Shown here: positions 35,561-46,101 of the stretch, in pieces | Layout: each line of letters opens with the position of its first letter | How positions within the stretch are numbered: the first letter of the stretch is position 1 | Source: Psychroserpens luteus | GTDB taxonomy: Bacteria > Bacteroidota > Bacteroidia > Flavobacteriales > Flavobacteriaceae | Direction of reading: 5' to 3' | NCBI RefSeq assembly: GCF_015319355.1 | Contig: NZ_JADILU010000004.1 | Span: 453,439 to 517,438 of the forward strand | Length of the DNA stretch: 64,000 nucleotides | Made by a program: the position numbers and the translations under genes | The notes under the pieces: generated by a model | The model's database searches: none | Told to the model about the DNA's origin: nothing | Seen by the model: only the letters and a program-made list of their open reading frames with translations

Positions 35561-37246
35561 TTATACTAACATCGTCACAGGATTCTCGATATACCCTTTT
35601 AAGGTTTGAAGAAATAGTGATCCTGTTGCACCATCAACAGTTCTATGATCACATGCTAACGTTAATTTCATAGTGTTTCCTGCTACTACTTGTCCGTCTT
35701 TAACAACAGGCTTAGCCACAATTGCACCAACAGATAAGATGGCAGAATTTGGTTGATTGATAATTGAAGTAAAACTTTCAATACCAAACATTCCTAAATT
35801 AGAAATGGTAAATGTACTACCTTCCATTTCATCCAATGATAGTTTTTTATTTCTTGCTTTACCAGCATATTCTCTAACAGCTGCACCAATTTGTGGTAAA
35901 CTTTGTTCATTGGCAAATTTCACTACTGGCACTAATAAACCGTCAGGAACTGCAACTGCAACACCAATATGAACGTGATTATTAAGTTGCATTCTATCAT
36001 CAAACCACTGAGAATTCACTTGCGGATGTTGTTTTAATGCTAATGCGCAAGCTTTAACAATCATATCATTAAATGATATTTTTGTGTCTGGTATAGAATT
36101 ATATTGCACTCTAAAAGCCATTGCATTTTCCATATCAAACTCCACATTTAAATAATAATGAGGTGCAGTAAATTTAGATTTCGCTAAGTTTTTAGCGATT
36201 GCTTTACGCATGTTTGAATTTGGAACCTCATCAAAATCTTCTTGTCCTGATGGCACAAATTTACCAACTTGAGTTCCAGCTTGAGCAGGTGTATAATTTT
36301 CGATATCGCGTTTAACTATACGTCCATTTTCACCGCTTCCTTTTATTTGAGATAAGTTAATCCCTTTCTCCTCTGCCATTTTTCTAGCTAATGGAGATAC
36401 ATGGATTCTATCGTTTGAATTTGAGTGAGATTCTTCGCTAACGCTCTGAATGACAGGCTTACTTTTTTTAGTTTCAGCTTTTGGAGCTTCTTTCTTTGGT
36501 TCCTGTTTAGAAGATTTATCTTCAGAAACTGAGCTTGTTGAAGCTTTTTCTTCGGAAGACGAACCTGCTACTTTAAAGTTTTTAGCAATACCAGCAACAT
36601 CTGTTCCTGCAGGACCAATAATTGCTAATAATGAATCTACTTTTGCAGAATCTCCTTCGTTTAAACCAATATATAAGAGTGTTCCTGATTGGAAAGATTC
36701 AAACTCCATTGTTGCCTTATCGGTTTCAATTTCTGCAAGAATATCACCTTCTTCTACTTTATCACCTACCTTTTTTAACCAAGTGGCAACCGTTCCTTCT
36801 TCCATAGTGTCACTTAAACGTGGCATGGTTACAACGATTACACCTTCAGGCAGTGCTTGTTCTTTATTATTATTTTCTTCGGAAGATGATTTACTTTCTT
36901 CAGCTCCTTCTGATTGTTTTTCTTCTTTTTCTTCGGAAGAAGATTGATCATCCTCTTGTGCTTTAGCTTCCGAAGCATTATCACCTAAATACTGAGAAAT
37001 ATCTTCACCTTCTTCACCAATGATGGCCAGAAGTGTGTCCACCTTAGCGGTTTCGCCTTCTTGAATTCCAATATAAAGCAAAGTTCCTTCGTTGAAGGAT
37101 TCAAACTCCATAGTTGCCTTATCGGTTTCTATTTCTGCTAAAATATCGCCTTCTTCAACTTTGTCGCCTACTTTCTTTAACCAAGCAGCAACAGTTCCTT
37201 CTTCCATCGTATCGCTCAAACGAGGCATGTTAATTACTTCTGCCAT
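35561..37246 (-). CDS. pdhC: Pyruvate dehydrogenase complex E2, dihydrolipoamide acetyltransferase
   Basis: This 561-residue core enzyme of the pyruvate dehydrogenase complex (EC 2.3.1.12) moves acetyl groups to CoA. There are two near-identical lipoyl domains (about 1-80 and 136-215), each with ETDKATMEFES (Lys43 in the first). Ser/Glu-rich linkers follow, then the E1/E3-binding domain (ISPLARKMAEEKGI-like, about 285-320) and the catalytic domain ending with DHRTVDGA (His active site). The linkers hold four copies of the TTCCGAAG motif. The E1-alpha gene ends 3 nt upstream. Confidence 0.96.
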   Translation of the reverse strand: MAEVINMPRLSDTMEEGTVAAWLKKVGDKVEEGDILAEIETDKATMEFESFNEGTLLYIGIQEGETAKVDTLLAIIGEEGEDISQYLGDNASEAKAQEDDQSSSEEKEEKQSEGAEESKSSSEENNNKEQALPEGVIVVTMPRLSDTMEEGTVATWLKKVGDKVEEGDILAEIETDKATMEFESFQSGTLLYIGLNEGDSAKVDSLLAIIGPAGTDVAGIAKNFKVAGSSSEEKASTSSVSEDKSSKQEPKKEAPKAETKKSKPVIQSVSEESHSNSNDRIHVSPLARKMAEEKGINLSQIKGSGENGRIVKRDIENYTPAQAGTQVGKFVPSGQEDFDEVPNSNMRKAIAKNLAKSKFTAPHYYLNVEFDMENAMAFRVQYNSIPDTKISFNDMIVKACALALKQHPQVNSQWFDDRMQLNNHVHIGVAVAVPDGLLVPVVKFANEQSLPQIGAAVREYAGKARNKKLSLDEMEGSTFTISNLGMFGIESFTSIINQPNSAILSVGAIVAKPVVKDGQVVAGNTMKLTLACDHRTVDGATGSLFLQTLKGYIENPVTMLV

Positions 37247-37249
37247 AGC

Positions 37250-38248
37250 TTATATTTTGTGTTGTATGAATGGATAATCTTCTTGTTCGTAAACTGCGTC
37301 GTACATGACATTCTTTTCAGGATATGGAGATTCTTCTGCGAATTTCTCACACTCTGCGACTAATGCTTTAACACGTTTATCTATAGTTTTTAAATCGGCT
37401 TCTGTAGCATATTTATTTTCTAGAATAATGTCTTTAACTTGAGTAATAGGGTCAATTTTCTTGTACTCTGCAACTTCATCTTTAGTTCTATAATGTTGCG
37501 CATCACTCATTGAGTGACCTCTATAACGGTATGTCTTAACTTCTAAGAATGTTGGTCCTCCTCCAGATCTTGCTCTTGTAATTGCTTCATCAAAAGCCTC
37601 TGCTACTTTTATAGGATTCATTCCATCTACTGGTCCACAAGGCATTTCATATCCTAAACCTAGTTTCCAAATATCTGTATGGTTAGCAGTACGTGCTACA
37701 GAAGTTCCCATTGCGTAACCATTGTTTTCACAAACAAAGACTACAGGTAAATTCCAAAGCATGGCTAAATTAAACGTTTCGTGTAATGATCCTTGACGTG
37801 CTGCTCCATCTCCAAAACAACATATTGTTACGCCATCTACATCATGATATTTATCACCAAATGCAATACCTGCTCCTAAAGGAATTTGACCTCCAACGAT
37901 ACCATGACCACCATAAAAACGGTGTTCTTTTGAAAATATATGCATTGATCCACCTAAACCTTTAGAGGTACCAGTTGCCTTACCGTACAATTCTGCCATA
38001 ATACGTTTAGGATCAACTCCCATACCTATTGGCTGAACATGATTTCTATAAGCGGTTATCATCTTATCTTTAGTCAAGTCCATCGCATGAAGTGCACCAG
38101 CTAAAACAGCTTCTTGACCATTATACAAGTGAAGAAATCCTCTTACTTTTTGTTGAATGTATACTGCAGCAAGCTTGTCTTCAAACTTTCTCCATAACAT
38201 CATGTCCTCATACCATTTAAGGTAAACTTCTTTTGTGATTTTTTGCAT
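37250..38248 (-). CDS. pdhA: Pyruvate dehydrogenase E1 component subunit alpha
   Basis: This 332-residue thiamine-diphosphate enzyme subunit decarboxylates pyruvate (EC 1.2.4.1). The TPP motif runs from FGDGAARQGSLHET to NNGYAM. The phosphorylation-loop-type segment YRYRGHSMSDAQHYRT is present. It forms an operon with pdhC (3-nt gap). The E1-beta gene is not next to it, which is usual in flavobacteria. A TACTTTTG box on the minus strand (38344-38351) is a plausible promoter. Confidence 0.95.
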   Translation of the reverse strand: MQKITKEVYLKWYEDMMLWRKFEDKLAAVYIQQKVRGFLHLYNGQEAVLAGALHAMDLTKDKMITAYRNHVQPIGMGVDPKRIMAELYGKATGTSKGLGGSMHIFSKEHRFYGGHGIVGGQIPLGAGIAFGDKYHDVDGVTICCFGDGAARQGSLHETFNLAMLWNLPVVFVCENNGYAMGTSVARTANHTDIWKLGLGYEMPCGPVDGMNPIKVAEAFDEAITRARSGGGPTFLEVKTYRYRGHSMSDAQHYRTKDEVAEYKKIDPITQVKDIILENKYATEADLKTIDKRVKALVAECEKFAEESPYPEKNVMYDAVYEQEDYPFIQHKI

Positions 38249-38343
38249 TTAGTTTATTATTTGTGTCTAAAATAATACTCAAGATTAATACTCTTGCGAC
38301 ATCACTATAAGGTTTCAATCTAAAAATTGAAACAAGCGAATAA

Positions 38344-38351
38344 CAAAAGTA
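38344..38351 (-). promoter_or_regulatory. Candidate -7 box of pdhA
   Basis: Read on the minus strand, TACTTTTG matches TAnnTTTG exactly, about 95 nt before the pdhA ATG. The -33 element at the right distance is not a clean TTG. Confidence 0.35.
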
Positions 38352-38404
38352 ACACTTTAGTTAGTAATGAAAAAACCGAAAAACGTAAATTTATTACGAA
38401 ATCG

Positions 38405-38890
38405 TTATAGAAAACTCCTATCGAAGCCTAAAGGCAACAAATTAGCAAGTGAGTTTGATTTCACAACTTTCCCTGAAACACCCATAAAGTAGATTTCTAT
38501 AGGCAAATCTTGTTTGACTTCATATTCTGAAATTGATTGCCTACATGCTCCACATGGTGGAATTGGAGATGTTGTTGGTTGTTTTTGAGAACCTGCAGTT
38601 AATGCCATCATCACAATCTTTGCTTCTGGATAATTTGCTCCTGCATAATAAATTGCTGTACGCTCTGCGCATAAACCAGAAGGATACGACGCATTCTCTT
38701 GGTTGTTTCCTGTAATTACTTCTCCATTATCTAATAAAATCGCTGCTCCAACTAAAAATTTTGAATATGGTGCATAAGCCTTGAGTCTTATTTCTATGGC
38801 TTGATCCATCAATAAGGCTACATTTTTCGGAAGTTCGTTATAGTCTTCATAAATGGTAAGTGTCGATTCTATTTTTATGTCTTTCATCAA
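38405..38890 (-). CDS. cdd: Cytidine deaminase
   Basis: This 161-residue zinc enzyme of pyrimidine salvage turns cytidine or deoxycytidine into uridine forms (EC 3.5.4.5). The catalytic motif is CAERTAIY (zinc Cys and proton-shuttling Glu), and the second zinc motif is PPCGACRQ. The substrate-binding NNQENASYPSG precedes it. Start at 38890 or one codon later (Met-Met). It stands alone between a PorV terminator and the PDH operon. Confidence 0.93.
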   Translation of the reverse strand: MMKDIKIESTLTIYEDYNELPKNVALLMDQAIEIRLKAYAPYSKFLVGAAILLDNGEVITGNNQENASYPSGLCAERTAIYYAGANYPEAKIVMMALTAGSQKQPTTSPIPPCGACRQSISEYEVKQDLPIEIYFMGVSGKVVKSNSLANLLPLGFDRSFL

Positions 38891-38904
38891 AAACGAGTTT
38901 AGCC

Positions 38905-38940
38905 AAAAAAACTATTGCTGTTATAACAATAGTTTTTTTT
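38905..38940 (-). terminator. Terminator after porV
   Basis: AACTATTG and CAATAGTT form the stem, with A and T runs on either side, so it could act in both directions. It begins 20 nt beyond the porV stop on the minus strand. Confidence 0.75.
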
Positions 38941-38959
38941 AGTTGAATTATATGATCTA

Positions 38960-40207
38960 TTAATACTCATCGTATTCTCCATCTCCAAAATTAAATGTTA
39001 GAGAAAAACGCAATGTATTTTCTAACGGACTTTGGATTTTTGATGCCGAAAACAAGTATGATAAATCAATATTTATAGTAGTGTATTTAAATCCAGCTCC
39101 CATTGCAAAAAACTTTCTTGCTCCTTTATCGTCGCTTTCATTAAAGTAACCTGCTCTAAAAGCAAATGATTCTTGATATAAATACTCTGCTCCTATTGCC
39201 CAAGTAAATTCTTTAAGTTCTTCACTAAATCCTCCTGGAGCATCTCCAAAAGATTGAAAAACTCCTGATAAGAAATCTACATTATTATCTTGACCTCCTG
39301 TAATGATTGTTGGCTCACCCTCATCAATATCTGCAGTTGTTGCATCATCATCGGTTTGCTCTCCATCCCCATTAGTATCAACAAATCCATATAAAGGAGG
39401 TGTTGGCACTAAAAGCTTAGTGACCTCTGCGGTTACAGATAATGTATTGTATTCATCAAATATAAAATCAAATCCTCCTCCTAATCTTAGATTCGTTGGT
39501 AAGAAGTTTTCACGACCACCATCATCATATTTGATTTTTGGTCCTAAATTTTGGATAGCGAATCCTAAACGTGTTCTACCATTAAAACTATCATACGCTT
39601 CTTCTTCACTTTGATAGAAACCAGAAATATCAACTCCAAAAGAACCTGCTGCACTTGCATTGGCATCTACTGCTTGAATTCTTAAATCTGAACGCAAATA
39701 ACGTAATGCTACAGCCATAGAAAATTGATCTGCTAAACGTAAAGAATAAGAAGCATCTACTGTGAATTCATTTGGTTTTTCTATTAATGGTTCTGAAAAT
39801 TCATCTGGACGAATTTCAATTTCACCTAAACCAAAGTATTTAAAACTAACACCAAAGGCACTTCTATCATCAATTCTATTAAAATAAGTTAGATATGCAA
39901 TAGATATATCATTTACCAATTTACTTAAGTATGGTGTATAACTTACTGCAATACCTGATTTTGCTTCAGAGAATGTATATTTAGCAGCATTCCATTGTTG
40001 TGAATAAGCGTCTACAGAAGTTGCAACACCCATATCTCCCATACCTGCAGATCTTGCATCTGGCGCAATGAGCATAAAAGGAACACCTGTTGTAATTACT
40101 GTAGATTGGTTTGGAAATGTTATAGTTTGTCCTTCTTGGGCATAAATATTATTAATTGCAACGAGGGAAACAAGGGCTAAAATGTACTTTTTCATATTTA
40201 AATTCAT
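38960..40207 (-). CDS. porV: Type IX secretion outer membrane channel protein PorV
   Basis: This 415-residue outer-membrane beta-barrel of the FadL type is needed for release of type IX cargo and works with PorU. A signal peptide is followed by the early PorV segment LIAPDARSAGMGDMGVA. Many beta strands follow, with a final aromatic FSLTFNFG. A calcium-binding-like loop DTNGDGEQTDDD lies near residues 275-290. It lies 53 nt after porU, the classical flavobacterial order. Confidence 0.95.
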   Translation of the reverse strand: MNLNMKKYILALVSLVAINNIYAQEGQTITFPNQSTVITTGVPFMLIAPDARSAGMGDMGVATSVDAYSQQWNAAKYTFSEAKSGIAVSYTPYLSKLVNDISIAYLTYFNRIDDRSAFGVSFKYFGLGEIEIRPDEFSEPLIEKPNEFTVDASYSLRLADQFSMAVALRYLRSDLRIQAVDANASAAGSFGVDISGFYQSEEEAYDSFNGRTRLGFAIQNLGPKIKYDDGGRENFLPTNLRLGGGFDFIFDEYNTLSVTAEVTKLLVPTPPLYGFVDTNGDGEQTDDDATTADIDEGEPTIITGGQDNNVDFLSGVFQSFGDAPGGFSEELKEFTWAIGAEYLYQESFAFRAGYFNESDDKGARKFFAMGAGFKYTTINIDLSYLFSASKIQSPLENTLRFSLTFNFGDGEYDEY

Positions 40208-40260
40208 GTTTATATTAAGGTATTGCTACTTATAATATATTAAGCAAATATAATTTATTA

Positions 40261-43200
40261 TTATAGTATGACAAGTTTTTCAATTTTTTCAACTTGTTTA
40301 TTTAAACTATTAGATCTCACTTTTAGTTTATAAACGTAGACTCCTTTTCCTATTTTATCTCCAAAATCATCTCTTCCATCCCAAACGATATCTTTGGAAA
40401 GTGAACTTGTAATTTTTCCTCCTCCAGATGTTTGTCCATTTAAAGTACGTACTATTTTTCCTGATACAGTGAATATCTGTACTGAAACGTCTAAAACATC
40501 AGAACTATTGTGATTGAACCAAAATTCTGTATAATCTATAAATGGATTTGGATAATTTAGGACATTAGTAATCACTAATTCTTCGTCCTTATCTCTCACA
40601 TTAAATTCTATTTGAGCACTTGAAGCATTATTGTAAACATCCCAAGCTTTAAAAGTTAATGTATGTAATCCTGGTTCTAAATCTCTAAAAGGATAGCTTA
40701 GTTTTCCGTTGGTATAATCATCAACACTAGCCTCATAATAATCATTTAAAATGAATGGATTGGTTTCATCTCCATCAATAATTGAAGTGATATCATGCCC
40801 AATTCCACTCGCAGTATTTATACCATTATCGTCTTGAAGTCGTGCAATAAGTACTGGCTGCTCATTTGTGATTCCGCCAGAAACAAAATTTTCGTCATTC
40901 ATAAATAAGTTAATGACAGGTCCTATGTTATCTTCTTCGGCATTTTCATTAATTCCTCCTACTTGAATATCAAAACTGTAACCAGACTTATCATCTAATA
41001 TATTATCTTGTTTTGAATAGAAACCAACTTTTCCTTGACCTATAGGAATACCAATATCTCGAGGTACTACAAATTCAAAATCAAATTTACCATTAGTTAC
41101 TGTTGCTTGACCTTTAAACATCGTTTCACCAAGTGTTTTGAAATCTAAAATAATTAAATCTCCATTGCTTGTTATTCCATTATTACCCAAAGTTTGCCTA
41201 TCAATTTCTTTATCCATAACAGTTGCAGTAAGAATACCATTATAATTAGATAAAAAATTACCTGAAGTATCATAAACCTCACCAGACATTTTAACTCGGT
41301 CTAAAGCTTTTAATGGTTCTGTTTGTTGAGCTACAGGGACATCATTAACAGCTGTTAATCTAATTTCTGGCTTAGCAAATGCTAACTTCATAGCAGGATC
41401 ACCAATAAAAAAAACTAATGATTTTTGAGGATTACCAACAACAGATGGATCATTTTTTGTTAATCTTAGTGCTTCAGCAATAGTTGGATAATCATTAGAT
41501 CCATAACTAAATAAATATGCATCTAGTTCTTCGTTGACTGTTACACCTACGGTAACAAATATTTGTCGAGTTGTGGTAATTAATCCTATTGCTCCTCCTT
41601 CTTTATTCCAAAATGTAAATTCTCCAGATGTTTGTCTATTTGGATTATCAAACTTAGTAAACTCACAAGTCACTGTAATAAAAAGATTAAACTTACAAAG
41701 GTTTCTAATCTCTTGAGCATCTACTTTTGTAAATATACGTTCTGCAGCTAACCCATCTTCTCCTCCATGGCCAAAATAATTAACAACTAGTGCTCCCACG
41801 TCTAGTGCATTTTTAATAGCCTCGTTAACTGATGGATATCGTTCTCCACTTGCTGAAGATTGTTGTTGATATGAGTCTGTTAGAATTTTAGTAACATTTA
41901 TAAAAGGTTTTTCGGTTGTGATTTCATTAGCTATTTCATCTGTAGTTGTTTCTAATATTATTTCCCATGCTTTATCTACATCATCAGCTATTGTAACGAC
42001 ATTGTTTCTCCAACTACCAAAAGCTTCTTCACCATAATAGCCTTCTATTTTATCTACTAATTCTTTGGCACGTTGAGGAGTATCTGCTAGAATTCTTCCA
42101 ACAGCGATATCTAATAGTTCTGATCCTTCCATTTCCCCCTCATTTTGGTCCATCATTCCGTAGAAATCATCTGAGATAAATGAGGACACTAAACTGAAAC
42201 TTTCTGTTGAATTCCAAACAGGAACAATATTAGTGTTGTTAGAGATTCTGTCTTTGTAATCATAAGATGCATCACCAAACAAACATAAATATTTTAAACG
42301 TTTACTTGGTTCACTAGCATTTTGATAAACATATTGCACCATATTTCTTATCGCTGCTATATCTTGTTTACCAGAACTAAATTCTTGGTAAATTTCATTA
42401 AGCGTAACTACTTTAACATTTAAGCCATACTGATCTCTATTTATTTGAGCTAATCTATTGGCTTGAGAAATATAATTGTTATTTGCAATGATTATGTAAT
42501 CGATATCTTGAAACTCGCCTTGAGTATTTTTAAAAATAGTTCCTTTTATATCTTGATTTGCAACACTAGTGTTACCATCTCTTGATGGTTGAAAATAATT
42601 TGAGCTAGTAACTGTAAGATATTTTTTTGCAGATCCAGCAATGTCTTTAAATACTAAAGTAGAATTTTGATCACTATTTATTACTGCTTTAACATTATAC
42701 TTATCTGTTATATCCCAAACTTCTTGAACATTTGTTGCATTGGTTAACGTGTATTGTACGATTCCAGAACTTAATGCTACTTGATTATTTTTAAATACAA
42801 ATTGAGTACCTTCAAAAATCAACCCTCTAGTTGCTTCAATAGATATATAATCTAAATAACCTTGAGTAGATGGGTTACTATTGTTATTGTAAATGAGTTT
42901 TACTGTTACATCCTCTGTATTAAGTGTAAAATCATTTTGAATTGATTTACCATCGGCTAGTATTGGATCTTCAACAGCGTTAAAACCCATTGTTGCTTCT
43001 AAGTTTCCGTTTAAAACAAACTGCATACTACTTGATGATGTCTCACTAACCGCAGCTGCTAAAACCCTAACCTTGGCTGGCTCTGTTGTTATAAGATTTG
43101 GAAAACTGAAATTAAATTCTTTTTCATTCTCAACATCAAAGCGTTCTCCAAACCAACGTCTTCCAATTTTTCCTAAATTATTTTCATCTACTTCATGAAA

Positions 43201-44106
43201 TTGATAGTCTTGAAATGTTGTAATTTCTAGAGAAGCTTCATCTTCTGGCTGATTTAATGTAGTTATACGTTTTCCGAAGCCACCTTGAGTAGTAATGTAA
43301 TAATAGGACTTATCTGCGTACAAATTTATGTTTGTATCACTTTCTTGGTTGTACTCGGTAGGTCCTTCAGCATAAAACAAGATATAATCATTATCATTAA
43401 AAACACCATCTTCTCCACCAATAAACCGAATTGCATTCTCCTGTAAATCAATTGGAGCAGGCTCACTATTTGGTAATGGAAGCATAGCACCTCCATTCCC
43501 AAACAGCTTTATTGTTCTTGGATCTCCATTGGTATTTACTCCCATTGAGTTTAAAAAACTCTTATTAAGTATAAAAACTCCCGATTTTTCTACATAAAAA
43601 CGTTTCCACTCTCCAGTACTTAGTACAGAACTAACAATCTCTTGATTGTTTAAATTTGTTCTATTAGCTAAACTTCCATATTGATAATTTACAGTAAAAG
43701 CTGTTATTTTTTTATAAACACCTCTATCATTAACTATAGGAGTAATTTCAAAATATGCAGATATGTTATCTCTTTCTATAGCATTCTTCAATTTTACTTG
43801 AGGTGCATTTGGTATTGTAGATAATGGTAAATCTTTTAATTCTGAAACACTTATAGTTGCATATGATACTTGAGTAAGTTCAACAGAACTTTCATCTATA
43901 TATGTAGACTCATCCCAGAGAGAAAAAAAAGTGATTCCTTTTTTATAAGTAAAACCAAAATGCTTTTTATCAAATGCAGGAATTTCAATGCTAGAATTTT
44001 GTGTCTCTAAAACTGTAAAACCATCCCAATCAATATTAAATTGTTTTTGTTGTGCATTACCAAAAAATGCAATTAATAGAAAAGGTAAGAGTAAATATTT
44101 TTTCAT
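40261..44106 (-). CDS. porU: Type IX secretion sortase/signal peptidase PorU
   Basis: This 1281-residue cell-surface cysteine protease removes the C-terminal signal of type IX cargo and attaches it to the surface. The gingipain-type C25 domain (about 520-930) shows catalytic His780 in NYFGHGGED and Cys814 in TVTCEFT. A signal peptide is at the N terminus. A C-terminal domain of type IX style (NYPNPFIDYTEF, then VYVYKLKV) ends the chain. It is encoded directly upstream of porV and divergent from gldJ. Confidence 0.96.
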   Translation of the reverse strand: MKKYLLLPFLLIAFFGNAQQKQFNIDWDGFTVLETQNSSIEIPAFDKKHFGFTYKKGITFFSLWDESTYIDESSVELTQVSYATISVSELKDLPLSTIPNAPQVKLKNAIERDNISAYFEITPIVNDRGVYKKITAFTVNYQYGSLANRTNLNNQEIVSSVLSTGEWKRFYVEKSGVFILNKSFLNSMGVNTNGDPRTIKLFGNGGAMLPLPNSEPAPIDLQENAIRFIGGEDGVFNDNDYILFYAEGPTEYNQESDTNINLYADKSYYYITTQGGFGKRITTLNQPEDEASLEITTFQDYQFHEVDENNLGKIGRRWFGERFDVENEKEFNFSFPNLITTEPAKVRVLAAAVSETSSSSMQFVLNGNLEATMGFNAVEDPILADGKSIQNDFTLNTEDVTVKLIYNNNSNPSTQGYLDYISIEATRGLIFEGTQFVFKNNQVALSSGIVQYTLTNATNVQEVWDITDKYNVKAVINSDQNSTLVFKDIAGSAKKYLTVTSSNYFQPSRDGNTSVANQDIKGTIFKNTQGEFQDIDYIIIANNNYISQANRLAQINRDQYGLNVKVVTLNEIYQEFSSGKQDIAAIRNMVQYVYQNASEPSKRLKYLCLFGDASYDYKDRISNNTNIVPVWNSTESFSLVSSFISDDFYGMMDQNEGEMEGSELLDIAVGRILADTPQRAKELVDKIEGYYGEEAFGSWRNNVVTIADDVDKAWEIILETTTDEIANEITTEKPFINVTKILTDSYQQQSSASGERYPSVNEAIKNALDVGALVVNYFGHGGEDGLAAERIFTKVDAQEIRNLCKFNLFITVTCEFTKFDNPNRQTSGEFTFWNKEGGAIGLITTTRQIFVTVGVTVNEELDAYLFSYGSNDYPTIAEALRLTKNDPSVVGNPQKSLVFFIGDPAMKLAFAKPEIRLTAVNDVPVAQQTEPLKALDRVKMSGEVYDTSGNFLSNYNGILTATVMDKEIDRQTLGNNGITSNGDLIILDFKTLGETMFKGQATVTNGKFDFEFVVPRDIGIPIGQGKVGFYSKQDNILDDKSGYSFDIQVGGINENAEEDNIGPVINLFMNDENFVSGGITNEQPVLIARLQDDNGINTASGIGHDITSIIDGDETNPFILNDYYEASVDDYTNGKLSYPFRDLEPGLHTLTFKAWDVYNNASSAQIEFNVRDKDEELVITNVLNYPNPFIDYTEFWFNHNSSDVLDVSVQIFTVSGKIVRTLNGQTSGGGKITSSLSKDIVWDGRDDFGDKIGKGVYVYKLKVRSNSLNKQVEKIEKLVIL

Positions 44107-44294
44107 AGTTAAATAACGTCTATTAGGTCGTGATATTATTTAGTGCAACTTTTTTATTCAAAATTACAACAATAATTGATTTAATCGTTCGTTATTAAAG
44201 ACAAAATACATCGATAAACAGACTAAAAGTCCGTTATTCTGTATAAAAAAAGGGATGAAATGCAATTTTTTTTGCATGATTTTAGTAAAAAGTA

Positions 44295-44323
44295 TTGTAA
44301 GTTTACCTTTAATTACTATATTG
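44295..44323 (+). promoter_or_regulatory. Promoter of gldJ
   Basis: TTG (44295-44297), a 19-nt spacer and TATATTG (44317-44323) resemble the Bacteroidota -33/-7 pattern. The leader to the ATG at 44357 would be about 30 nt. Confidence 0.45.
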
Positions 44324-44356
44324 CGTCTCTAAAATTTAATTAGCTTACTTAAAAGT

Positions 44357-46033
44357 ATGGATATGAAAAACGTCTTAAACCTAAGGATACTATTAGCCCT
44401 AGTTGTATCTTTAACAATTGTTAGTTGTAGTAGAAACTCTTCAAAGAATACATCAAGAGCTACAGGTTGGAAAATCAATGACAAAAATGGTGGTTTCCAA
44501 TACAATGACAAATTCCAAGAGCAAGAAACTGCTCCAGGATTAGTATTTGTTGAAGGAGGAACCTTTACAATGGGTAAAGTACAAGATGATGTTATGCATG
44601 ATTGGAATAATTCTCCAAATCAACAGCACATTCAATCATTTTACATGGATGAAAGCGAAGTTACCAATATAATGTATACTGAATACTTAGATTGGATCAA
44701 ACGAACTTATCCGCCAGAAGAAGAAAACTATAGATTAATTTACCAAGGAGCGCTTCCTGACACATTAGTATGGAGAAACCGCTTAGGTTATGCAGAAATG
44801 ATGACAGAAAATTACTTACGTCACCCTGGTTATGGAGAATATCCTGTTGTAGGTGTCAGTTGGATTCAAGCTGTTGAATTTGCAAGTTGGAGAACAGATA
44901 GAGTTGCAGAAATGAAATTGCAAGAAGCAGGTTACTTAGAGAGAGATTCTCAATTAACCTCATCTGCAGATAGTAACTTTAATGTTGATACTTATATCAA
45001 CGCACCAACAATGACTTATGGAGGTAATGATTCTATCATTAATCCAGAAAAATCTAGACGTAGAGTTCAAACAACTGCTGCTGGAGATACAATTAACCAA
45101 TATGCTCGTAGAGAATCTGGTTTAATATCACCAGACTATAGATTACCAACTGAAGCAGAATGGGAATACGCTGCTTTAGGTATGAGTGAATTAAGAAGCT
45201 TTAACGTTTATAGAGGACGTAAAAAATATCCATGGGATGGTCAATATACTAGATCAGGAAAACGTAAAACTAAAGGTGATCAATTAGCCAACTTCAAACA
45301 AGGTAAAGGAGATTACGGTGGGATTGCTGGATGGTCTGATGATGGTGCAGATATTACTGCTCAAGTGATGTCATACGAACCAAACGATTATGGTATTTAT
45401 GATATGGCTGGTAATGTAGCCGAGTGGGTTTATGATGTTTACAGACCTATTGTTGATGATGAATTTAACGATTTCAACTATGTTAGAGGTAATGTATACT
45501 ACAAAAACGCAATCAATGAAGATGGAACTGTAAAAGTTATCACTCCAGATGAAATTGTATATGACACCCTAAGTAACGGTAGAATTGTTGCTAGAAATTT
45601 ACCTGGTGAAATTGCACAAGTTCCTGTTGACGAAAATGAAACTTATCTAAGACCTAATTTTGATAAAAGTGATAACATTAACTTTAGAGATGGAGATACA
45701 AGATCTTCTCGTCTATATGCCGAAAGTTTTGACGAAGACGCAGACGAATCTAAGAGTACAACAAACAAAATGTACAACTCTCCTAAGCATAATGTTCAAA
45801 GAGATTCTTTAGGAAACTTAATTAAAGAATTTGATACATCTAACCAAAGAACATCTTTAATTAACGATGAAGTTAGAGTTTACAAAGGTGGTTCTTGGAG
45901 AGATAGAGCATACTGGATTGATCCTGCACAACGTAGATACTTCCCACAAGATATGGCAACAGACTATATTGGGTTTAGATGTGCAATGTCTAGAGTAGGT
46001 TCAAAATCTCAAGGAACTAAGAAAAGAAACTAA
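44357..46033 (+). CDS. gldJ: Gliding motility lipoprotein GldJ
   Basis: This 558-residue lipoprotein is required for gliding and type IX secretion in flavobacteria. Cys near residue 24 (TIVSCSRN) follows the signal. The fold is that of formylglycine-generating enzymes (SUMF1/FGE-sulfatase): FVEGGTFTMG, DESEVTNIMYTEYLDW, YRLPTEAEWEYAA and GGSWRDRAYW. It lacks catalytic use in that fold as far as known. It is divergent from porU, and a strong terminator follows. The start could also be Met3. Confidence 0.95.
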   Translation: MDMKNVLNLRILLALVVSLTIVSCSRNSSKNTSRATGWKINDKNGGFQYNDKFQEQETAPGLVFVEGGTFTMGKVQDDVMHDWNNSPNQQHIQSFYMDESEVTNIMYTEYLDWIKRTYPPEEENYRLIYQGALPDTLVWRNRLGYAEMMTENYLRHPGYGEYPVVGVSWIQAVEFASWRTDRVAEMKLQEAGYLERDSQLTSSADSNFNVDTYINAPTMTYGGNDSIINPEKSRRRVQTTAAGDTINQYARRESGLISPDYRLPTEAEWEYAALGMSELRSFNVYRGRKKYPWDGQYTRSGKRKTKGDQLANFKQGKGDYGGIAGWSDDGADITAQVMSYEPNDYGIYDMAGNVAEWVYDVYRPIVDDEFNDFNYVRGNVYYKNAINEDGTVKVITPDEIVYDTLSNGRIVARNLPGEIAQVPVDENETYLRPNFDKSDNINFRDGDTRSSRLYAESFDEDADESKSTTNKMYNSPKHNVQRDSLGNLIKEFDTSNQRTSLINDEVRVYKGGSWRDRAYWIDPAQRRYFPQDMATDYIGFRCAMSRVGSKSQGTKKRN

Positions 46034-46055
46034 TACATTTCTTATAAATAAATTT

Positions 46056-46087
46056 AAAGTCCTAATCATTATGATTAGGACTTTTTT
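46056..46087 (+). terminator. Terminator after gldJ
   Basis: AAAGTCCTAATCAT and ATGATTAGGACTTT form a nearly loopless palindrome followed by T. It lies 22 nt after the gldJ stop and 15 nt before murF. Confidence 0.85.
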
Positions 46088-46101
46088 ATTACATTTATTC
46101 T

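Noticed and set aside
36450-36947. A 165-codon open frame opposite the pdhC linker region, with another at 37092-37277
   Set aside because: It runs antisense to the repeated lipoyl domains and the Ser/Glu-rich linkers. Low complexity on the sense strand keeps the opposite frame open, and its product is a Ser-rich shadow without family character.
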